Assembly (NCBI RefSeq): GCF_009817885.1
Contig: NZ_CP041764.1
Coordinates: forward strand, 1,736,001-1,800,000
Direction of reading: 5' to 3'
DNA from: Serratia rhizosphaerae
Lineage (GTDB): Bacteria; Pseudomonadota; Gammaproteobacteria; Enterobacterales; Enterobacteriaceae
Length of the DNA stretch: 64,000 bases
The notes under the pieces were generated by a model, which worked only from the letters and a program-made list of their open reading frames with translations, was not told where the DNA came from and did not search any database. Each line of letters begins with the position of its first letter. The first letter of the stretch is position 1. Position numbers and translations under genes: made by a program. Shown here piece by piece: positions 56,094 to 64,000 of the stretch.

Positions 56094-56366
56094 TTATTTA
56101 ACTGCGTCTTTCAGTGCTTTGCCAGAAACGAACGCGGGTACGTTAGCCGCTGCAATTTTGATTTCTTTGCCAGTCTGTGGGTTGCGACCAGTGCGCTCTG
56201 CACGATGGTTTACTTTGAAAGTACCGAAACCAACCAATTGTACCGCATCACCTTCTTTCAGAGACTCAGTAATAGCAGCCAGGGTAGATTCCAGAGCCAG
56301 TTTAGCTTGTGCTTTGGAAAGGTCAGCCTTGTCCGCGATTACATCAATCAGTTGAGTCTTGTTCAT
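56094..56366 (-). CDS. hupA: DNA-binding protein HU-alpha
   Basis: A 90-residue nucleoid protein, one half of the HU heterodimer. It begins MNKTQLIDVIADKADLSKAQ, with the DNA-binding arm signature GFGTFKVNHRAERTGRNPQTG. The ribosome site is AAGGATAA. The codon bias is that of a highly expressed gene. Confidence 0.98.
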   Translation of the reverse strand: MNKTQLIDVIADKADLSKAQAKLALESTLAAITESLKEGDAVQLVGFGTFKVNHRAERTGRNPQTGKEIKIAAANVPAFVSGKALKDAVK

Positions 56367-56555
56367 AAGTTATCCTTACAGTGTGTTTATCGTTTGCAAA
56401 GCATCGAGTGCGACGGATATGCCGATTGACAGCACTCTCCTGCATACACGCACCGATAGCCACTTTTTTTACGCCCCCCAAATGTAGACCAGACAGGGTG
56501 CGGATGTGAAGCCTTAAGGCATGACAAATCAGGCGTTAAATCACGTTTTCTTGCC

Positions 56556-57146
56556 TTATTGCGCTAAATTTATCCCAATATTGCTCACGCCAGCCTCACG
56601 AAGGTCTGCGCGTAGCCCTTTAATCAGGTCTAAATCGCGCTCTTCGCAGGCTGCCAGCAGGCGGAAAATTTCCCACTGGATGTCCCATTCTTCCTCAACC
56701 GCCGGCAGAACCTTCAGTTCTTCATCGGTCATTTCTTTCCCGGCCTGGGTCATTTCCAACATCGCCACGGTACGAATTGATGTTTCGCTGATGGCGATGG
56801 CGTGCTCCAGCGTCTCCCCGCTGAGGCGCGAATGGATCAGTTCCCCTAATGCGATACAGGCATCAATCGCCGGGTAAACGCCGTAAAGATCGTAATCTTC
56901 CGCCGCCGGAATCGCTTCCTCCAACTTCTCGAGCTGGCTGTCGAAGTTGACCTTGGCGTCTTTCACTACCAGCGTCTCCCAAATCAAATCCAGGATTCGG
57001 CGGTACACCTGCGGGTCGCCAAACTCGGTTTGCAGGCAGAACATCTGGTAATTCGGATACATACGCTCGCACAGACTAGCCATAAAGGTCAAATGTTGCC
57101 AGCTTTCAAGCTTTTCTAAGCGTAAATGAATTGGATTACGGAGCAT
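56556..57146 (-). CDS. yjaG: DUF416 family protein YjaG
   Basis: A 196-residue cytoplasmic, all-helical protein of unknown role, strongly conserved between nfi and hupA in enterobacteria. It begins MLRNPIHLRLEKLESWQHLT; other marks are ILDLIWETLVVKDAKVNFDS and FRLLAACEERDLDLIKGLRA. It follows nfi by 39 bases. Confidence 0.94.
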   Translation of the reverse strand: MLRNPIHLRLEKLESWQHLTFMASLCERMYPNYQMFCLQTEFGDPQVYRRILDLIWETLVVKDAKVNFDSQLEKLEEAIPAAEDYDLYGVYPAIDACIALGELIHSRLSGETLEHAIAISETSIRTVAMLEMTQAGKEMTDEELKVLPAVEEEWDIQWEIFRLLAACEERDLDLIKGLRADLREAGVSNIGINLAQ

Positions 57147-57185
57147 TATTTTGTCTCACTCGCTGAGTCTGCGGCGCAGTGTAAC

Positions 57186-57881
57186 CTAAAATACGCATGG
57201 CGACACCTCCGGATGCGCAGCCAGCCAGCGCTGAAAGGCCGGCCGGCGCGAGGCAATGGCGTCCGCCCAGCGCGTCGGTTCAGGTAAACGGTAGCCTGCC
57301 ATGCAGCGTTGCACCCAGGCCAGCGCACCGTCGGCGCTGACGCGGTGCCCGGTGGCGATAAACAGCGGGTTGCAGCGCGCCTTGCTGCGCCATACCCAAC
57401 CCAGCTGTTCTCCCTTATCCATCAGCGCGCTTTTGGCGCCGACTTCTGCGCCCAAAGGCTCAAACTTGCCGCACAGCCGTTTTTTCGCCACGCCGATGGT
57501 CGGCACATCGACCAACAGCCCGAAGTGGCTGGCCACGCCGAGGCGACGCGGATGCGAAATGCCGTGGCCGTCGACAAAAATCAGATCGGGCTTCTGCCGT
57601 AGCCGTTCCCAAGCCGCCAGCAGCGCCGGGTATTCACGAAACGAGAGAAAGCCGGGAATATACGGCATGGTGGTGGCAATACGCGCAATCTGGTATTCCA
57701 CCAGCTCCAGCGACGGATAACGCAGAATCGCGATAGCGGCGCGCGTTACTGCGCCTTCCTGTTCGAACCCCACGTCGCAGCCGGCGATAAAGGCCGGCGG
57801 GTCGACCGCCAGCTGGTCCTGGCGAATCACGTCTGCGGCGCGCTGTAACTGCTCGGCGCGCAGCGTCTGGGTATCAATCAT
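57186..57881 (-). CDS. nfi: Endonuclease V
   Basis: Cuts DNA one base 3' of deoxyinosine and starts its repair. 231 residues from MIDTQTLRAEQLQRAADVIR, chosen over 14 upstream codons because it matches the E. coli N terminus and follows AAGGAGAGTTGCC. The catalytic acids are in FIAGCDVGF, ERLRQKPDLIFVDGHGISHP and neighbouring segments. It follows hemE by 38 bases. Confidence 0.96.
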   Translation of the reverse strand: MIDTQTLRAEQLQRAADVIRQDQLAVDPPAFIAGCDVGFEQEGAVTRAAIAILRYPSLELVEYQIARIATTMPYIPGFLSFREYPALLAAWERLRQKPDLIFVDGHGISHPRRLGVASHFGLLVDVPTIGVAKKRLCGKFEPLGAEVGAKSALMDKGEQLGWVWRSKARCNPLFIATGHRVSADGALAWVQRCMAGYRLPEPTRWADAIASRRPAFQRWLAAHPEVSPCVF

Positions 57882-57919
57882 GGCAACTCTCCTTGTAGCG
57901 CTATCGCTGAAGCACGGGA

Positions 57920-58984
57920 TCAACGATGATATTTGGCCGACAGCGCGTGCACCGCCTCGACAAACACGCCGGCGTTTTCCGGCGGCACGTCCTGATGAAT
58001 ACCGTGGCCCAGGTTGAACACATGCCCTTCGCCGTGGCCGAAGCCGGACAGGATGGTTTCCACCTCCTGTTCAATACGCTGCGGCGCGGCGTAAAGCATC
58101 GACGGATCCATATTGCCCTGCAGCGCCACCCGATCGCCGACCCGACGACGCGCATCGGCAATATCGGTGGTCCAGTCCAGGCCCAGCGCATCGCAGCCGG
58201 TCGCCGCCATCGCTTCCAGCCACTGGCCGCCGCCTTTGGTGAACAACGTCACCGGCACCCGGCGACCGTCATGCTCGCGCAGCAGGCCATCGACGATTTT
58301 ATGCATATAGTTCAGCGAGAATTCGCGGTAATCACGGCCGGTCAGCACGCCGCCCCAGGTGTCGAACACCATGACCGACTGCGCGCCCGCGCGGATTTGC
58401 GCATTCAGATACAAAATCACGCTGTCCGCCAGCTTGTCCAACAGCAGGTGCAGAGTTTGCGGCTCGGCGTACATCATCTTTTTCAGTTTGGTAAACGCCT
58501 TGCTGCTACCGCCTTCAACCATATAGGTCGCCAGCGTCCACGGACTGCCGGAGAAGCCGATCAGCGGCACCTGGCCTTTCAGCTCGCGGCGGATGGTGCG
58601 CACCGCGTTCATCACATAGCCCAGCTCCACCTCCGGATCGAACAGCGGCAGCTTTTCTACATCGGCGCGGCAGGTAATCGGCGATGAGAAACGCGGCCCT
58701 TCGCCGGTTTCAAAGTAGAGCCCCAGCCCCATGGCGTCGGGAATGGTCAGAATGTCGGAAAACAGGATGGCAGCATCCAGCGCATAGCGACGCAGCGGCT
58801 GCAGCGTCACCTCACAGGCCAGTTCGGCGTTCTTGCACAGCGACATAAAGTCGCCGGCCTGCGCCCGCGTGGCTTTATACTCCGGCAAATAACGACCGGC
58901 CTGGCGCATCATCCATACGGGGGTAACATCCACCGGCTGGCGCAACAGCGCACGCAGGTAACGATCGTTCTTCAACTCAGTCAT
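57920..58984 (-). CDS. hemE: Uroporphyrinogen decarboxylase
   Basis: Fifth step of haem synthesis, converting uroporphyrinogen III to coproporphyrinogen III. 354 residues from MTELKNDRYLRALLRQPVDV. Signatures PVWMMRQAGRYLPEY and IGFSGSPWTLATYMVEGG are present, with the catalytic Asp in ILFSDILTIPDAMGLGL. It lies 73 bases after nudC, in the order nudC-hemE-nfi-yjaG-hupA. Confidence 0.98.
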   Translation of the reverse strand: MTELKNDRYLRALLRQPVDVTPVWMMRQAGRYLPEYKATRAQAGDFMSLCKNAELACEVTLQPLRRYALDAAILFSDILTIPDAMGLGLYFETGEGPRFSSPITCRADVEKLPLFDPEVELGYVMNAVRTIRRELKGQVPLIGFSGSPWTLATYMVEGGSSKAFTKLKKMMYAEPQTLHLLLDKLADSVILYLNAQIRAGAQSVMVFDTWGGVLTGRDYREFSLNYMHKIVDGLLREHDGRRVPVTLFTKGGGQWLEAMAATGCDALGLDWTTDIADARRRVGDRVALQGNMDPSMLYAAPQRIEQEVETILSGFGHGEGHVFNLGHGIHQDVPPENAGVFVEAVHALSAKYHR

Positions 58985-59057
58985 TATTGGCTCCCTTAAT
59001 TCAGCTGGCGCTATTGTATACCCAAAAGAATGGGCGTTGTACCAAAGCGCCAGCGCA

Positions 59058-59825
59058 TCATGCGTCCCGGCACAGCACCACGGTGTCCTCAATCAAACGC
59101 CGCGCCACGGTGCCCGGCGGCGGCAGCAAGGGCAGCCGATCGTAACGATACCAGCCGGCATGCAGCAGTTCCTTAGGGTCGTGGCGCAATTCACCGCGAT
59201 GATAATCCGCCATAAAGGCCATCATCAGCGACTGCGGGAACGGCCAGGGCTGGGAGGAGACGTAACGCAGGTTTTTAATTTCAATATTACTCTCCTCCAT
59301 CACCTCGCGCGCCGCCGCCTGCTCCAGCGTCTCCCCGACCTCGACAAAACCGGCCAGCACCGTATGGATGCCGCCGCGGTGCCGCACGTGCTGCGCCAGC
59401 AGGATTTCATCATCGCGGCGAATGGCGACGATCACACAGGGGGCGATTTGCGGGTAATAGCGTTCACGGCAGTGGTCGCACAGGCAGGCGTTTTCGGTTC
59501 GGCTCAGGTGCATTTTATGGCCGCAATAGCCGCAAAATTGATGGGAACGATAAAATTCGGCCAGCTGCACCCCGCGCCCGGCTAACTGGAACAGGGCGCG
59601 GTCGAGATCCAGCAGCTGCCGCACCGAGCCCATCTCCTGCGCCATGGCGCGGCGCACCAGCCAGACCGGCGCCCCTTGCCACTCACCAATTTGCCGCGCC
59701 GCTTCGCCGCGCAGGCCCCATTTATCGGCAGCACCAAACGGCAATTCACCGTTTGGTAACCAAAGTTTGTTTTCATGGCTGACGATCCACCAGCCCTTTT
59801 CGTTACCTGTTAATGCAAGTTCCAT
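59058..59825 (-). CDS. nudC: NAD-capped RNA hydrolase NudC
   Basis: A Nudix hydrolase that removes NAD caps from RNA and splits NADH. 255 residues. The zinc site is CGYCG followed by CDHC; the Nudix box is GFVEVGETLEQAAAREVMEE followed by S; the NADH-specific motif SQPWPFPQS is intact. The start MELALTGNEKGWWIVSHENK was chosen by similarity; 16 upstream codons look non-coding. Divergent from rsd. Confidence 0.95.
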   Translation of the reverse strand: MELALTGNEKGWWIVSHENKLWLPNGELPFGAADKWGLRGEAARQIGEWQGAPVWLVRRAMAQEMGSVRQLLDLDRALFQLAGRGVQLAEFYRSHQFCGYCGHKMHLSRTENACLCDHCRERYYPQIAPCVIVAIRRDDEILLAQHVRHRGGIHTVLAGFVEVGETLEQAAAREVMEESNIEIKNLRYVSSQPWPFPQSLMMAFMADYHRGELRHDPKELLHAGWYRYDRLPLLPPPGTVARRLIEDTVVLCRDA

Positions 59826-59924
59826 ATCGTTGTTGCACAACCTCAGCTTCACTGGCACTCTAGAAATCGGCACTGTTACATTTTTATAACTTACCGTTAC
59901 TTTTTCTTACTTACGGAGTCAACA

Positions 59925-60431
59925 ATGCTCAACCACTTGGAAAGCCTGACTCAGCGCGTTGGTGGTAGTAATGAATTAGTTGATCAATGGCTTGAGGCAC
60001 GTAAGCAGTTGCTGGTTGCTTACTGCACGCTCGTCGGCATTAAGCCGAATAAAGAAAAGCATACGCCGCTTAATGCAAAAGCGCTGGAGAACTTTTGCCA
60101 CAATCTGGTGGATTATCTCTCCGCAGGGCATTTTCATATCTATGACAGAGTCATCAAGCAGGTGGAAGGCGCCGGTAGTCCTAAAATGTCTTTCGCCACC
60201 CAAATTTATCCCAAGTTGTGGATCAATACCGAACAGGTGATGGCGTTCCACGATCGCTATGCCGACACCGAGATCGATCAGGATCTCTGTCTGGCGTTCC
60301 ATCAGGCGCTGTCGGACATCGGCGAAACGCTGGCCGCCCGCTTCGCACTGGAAGATCGCCTGATTCAGCTGCTCACAGAAACCTGGCAGCCCGGCCAACA
60401 GGAAGCGGAAAAAGGCAACCTGGTCCAATAG
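59925..60431 (+). CDS. rsd: Anti-sigma-70 regulator Rsd
   Basis: Binds RpoD in stationary phase and helps alternative sigma factors. 168 residues, all-helical. It begins MLNHLESLTQRVGGSNELVD, with the conserved segments KQLLVAYCTLVGI, ENFCHNLVDYLSAGHFHIYD and FHDRYADTE. The ribosome site is ACGGAG. Lies just before the thi riboswitch, as in E. coli. Confidence 0.95.
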   Translation: MLNHLESLTQRVGGSNELVDQWLEARKQLLVAYCTLVGIKPNKEKHTPLNAKALENFCHNLVDYLSAGHFHIYDRVIKQVEGAGSPKMSFATQIYPKLWINTEQVMAFHDRYADTEIDQDLCLAFHQALSDIGETLAARFALEDRLIQLLTETWQPGQQEAEKGNLVQ

Positions 60432-60473
60432 CTTTCCCTTGCAGCAAACAATAATGCCCTTCTATACTGGGGG

Positions 60474-60584
60474 CTCTTGTCGGAGTGCCTAGCGCCAGGC
60501 TTGTTATCAAGTCGGCCAGGCTGAGACCGTTAATTCGGGATCCGCGGAACCTGATCGGGTTAATACCCGCGAAGGGAACAAGAG
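60474..60584 (+). promoter_or_regulatory. TPP riboswitch (THI element)
   Basis: The closing stem pairs CTCTTGT (60474-60480) with ACAAGAG (60578-60584). Between them are the conserved GGCTGAGA, the CGGGATCCGCGGAACCTGAT-type core and GGGTTAATACCC. A strong 8-bp hairpin (CGGCAGAC / GTCTGCCG, 60599-60625) follows and probably belongs to the switch. TPP binding would turn off thiCEF. Confidence 0.95.
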
Positions 60585-60701
60585 TAATCTATCGCCAGCG
60601 GCAGACCTTCCACCAGCGTCTGCCGATCGGCCAACATCGTTACTCCCTCCGAGCTCCAGACAAGCAATTTTCCCAACTCACCCGACTTGTAGGAATTTGC
60701 T

Positions 60702-62628
<1,927 letters not shown>

Positions 62629-62636
<8 letters not shown>

Positions 62637-63267
62637 GTTATCAAGCCCGTTTCCCGCCACGCCGCACCGCCTCGGGCTGTACCCGGTGGTGGACAGCGTC
62701 ATGTGGATCGAACGCTTGCTGGACGCAGGCGTCACCACCATCCAGCTGCGGATTAAAGATCAGCCGGACGAGCAGGTCGATGGCGACATTATCGCCGCCA
62801 TCGCCCTCGGCAAACGCTACAACGCCCGTCTGTTTATCAATGACTACTGGCGGCTGGCGGTCAAGCACGGCGCCTACGGCGTCCATCTGGGGCAGGAGGA
62901 TCTGGACAGCACCGATCTGGCAGCCATCCATCGCGCCGGGCTGCGTCTTGGCGTATCAACCCATGACGACGCCGAACTGGCGCGCGCCAAAGCGGTGCAG
63001 CCCTCGTATATTGCGCTCGGCCACATCTTTCCTACCCAGACCAAGGATATGCCTTCCGCCCCCCAGGGGCTGGCGGAGCTGAAGCGCCACGTGGCGACGC
63101 TGGCGGCGTATCCCACGGTGGCGATCGGCGGCATCAGCCTCGATCGCGTCCCGGCGGTATTGGCCTGCGGCGTCGGCAGCGTGGCGGTGGTGAGCGCCAT
63201 CACCCAGGCGCCGGACTGGCGTGCCGCTACGGCGGAACTGCTGCGCCTGATTGAAGGCAAGGAGTAA
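62629..63267 (+). CDS. thiE: Thiamin phosphate synthase ThiE
   Basis: Joins HMP-PP and thiazole phosphate into thiamin phosphate. 212 residues in a TIM barrel from MAELSSPFPATPHRLGLYPV. Family marks: TTIQLRIKD, LFINDYWRLAVKHGAYGVHLGQEDL (in pieces), ALGHIFPTQTK and VAIGGISL. Upstream in-frame codons overlap thiC and are rejected. It follows GCAGGAGGAC, an excellent ribosome site. Confidence 0.96.
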
Positions 63268-63271
63268 CGGT

Positions 63272-64000
63272 ATGCTCAGCGATCACGAATTCTTACGTTA
63301 CAGCCGGCAGCTATTGCTGGAAGACATCGGCCCCGACGGGCAGGAAAAACTCAAAGGCGCCAGCGTGCTGATCGTCGGCCTGGGCGGGTTGGGATCGCCG
63401 GCGGCGCTGTATCTGGCCGCCGCCGGCGTCGGAACGCTGCTGCTGGCGGACGATGACCAGCTGCATCTCACCAACCTGCAGCGGCAGATCCTTTACCGCA
63501 GCGCCGACGTGCCGCACGGGAAGGCCCAACTGGCCCAACGCCACCTGCAGGCGCTTAATCCACAGGTCGAGTCGATCGCACTGGCGCAGCGCCTGCAGGG
63601 CGCAGAACTGCAACAGGCGGTGGCGCGCGCCGATCTGGTGCTGGACTGCAGCGACAATATGGCGACCCGCCACGCAATCAATGCCGCCTGCGTGGCCGCC
63701 GGCAAGCCGCTTATCAGCGGCAGCGCGGTTGGCTTCAGCGGGCAGTTGCTGGTCATCACCCCGCCGTTCCAGCAGGGATGTTACGCCTGCCTGTACCCTG
63801 ACCAGACGGAGCCACAGCGCAACTGCCGCACCGCCGGCGTTCTCGGCCCGGTGGTCGGCGTCATCGGTACGCTGCAGGCGCTGGAAGCCATCAAGATGCT
63901 GGCGGGCATGCCCTCCGCGCTCAGCGGCAAGCTGCGCCTGTTCGATGGCAAACAGCAAAGCTGGCATACGCTGCAGCTGAGCAAAGCCCAGTCGTGCCCC
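63272..64000 (+). CDS. thiF: Sulfur-carrier protein adenylyltransferase ThiF (3' end cut by window edge)
   Basis: Adenylates the C terminus of ThiS for thiazole synthesis; an E1/MoeB-like enzyme. 243 codons are visible of about 250 expected. The ATP site is GLGGLGSPAALYLAAAGVG, followed by DDDQLHLTNLQRQILY and the Arg-finger segment. The zinc pair CYAC is present; the second pair appears to begin at the very end (SCP). It starts 4 bases after the thiE stop, in thiCEF order. Confidence 0.95.
   Translation, partial: MLSDHEFLRYSRQLLLEDIGPDGQEKLKGASVLIVGLGGLGSPAALYLAAAGVGTLLLADDDQLHLTNLQRQILYRSADVPHGKAQLAQRHLQALNPQVESIALAQRLQGAELQQAVARADLVLDCSDNMATRHAINAACVAAGKPLISGSAVGFSGQLLVITPPFQQGCYACLYPDQTEPQRNCRTAGVLGPVVGVIGTLQALEAIKMLAGMPSALSGKLRLFDGKQQSWHTLQLSKAQSCP

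Overview
The window reads as a chromosomal segment of a fairly GC-rich member of the Enterobacterales. Almost every housekeeping protein is close to its Escherichia coli counterpart in sequence and length, and the gene order follows the E. coli map from about 94.7 min (mutL) back to 90 min (thiC), with large E. coli segments missing. A Yersiniaceae host, most likely Serratia, is my inference, partly from an OlsF-like two-domain acyltransferase, a type first described in Serratia proteamaculans. No 16S comparison could be run.

Layout. 1-6.8 kb: mutL (cut at the left edge), amiB, tsaE and nnr on the minus strand, with queG starting divergently from the same four bases. 7.1-7.5 kb: three identical tRNA-Gly genes. 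7.6-14.8 kb: orn, rsgA, psd-mscM, epmA. 15-19.5 kb: frdABCD behind a probable FNR-type promoter; the guanidinium exporter gdx behind a guanidine-II riboswitch; two tiny entericidin lipoproteins. 19.5-22.9 kb: efp and epmB, an intact 1.3-kb IS3-family element with a 3-bp target duplication, and yjeI. 23.1-31.9 kb: groES-groEL (heat-shock promoter), fxsA, aspA-dcuA, cutA-dsbD, yjdC. 32.1 kb: tRNA-Phe.

32.2-37.7 kb is the accessory part. A minus-strand operon encodes an OlsF-like PlsC-plus-GNAT acyltransferase, a lipoprotein periplasmic adaptor, an ABC ATPase and an ABC-2 permease. Divergent from it is a 75-residue peptide with a microcin-like leader (MRELNQIEMQEISGAG) and a repeated glycine-zipper core, ending in a strong terminator. 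This is the most interesting locus in the window. It is followed by an overlapping SulP transporter/beta-carbonic anhydrase pair, gltP, and the acetate genes acs-yjcH-actP.

46.6-52.2 kb: a complete rRNA operon (16S, tRNA-Glu, 23S, 5S) on the minus strand with P1, P2 and boxA. 52.4-60.4 kb: purH and purD (PurR box; an unusual terminator-like hairpin between them), yjaH, hupA, yjaG, nfi, hemE, nudC, rsd. 60.5-64 kb: a TPP riboswitch and thiC-thiE-thiF, the last cut by the right edge.

The genes work together in several modules. efp, epmA and epmB form the EF-P lysylation system. frdABCD, aspA and dcuA form an anaerobic aspartate-to-fumarate-to-succinate route. acs and actP recover acetate. The SulP/anhydrase pair probably supplies bicarbonate. 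thiCEF makes the thiamin precursors. No CRISPR array, prophage or integrase was seen.
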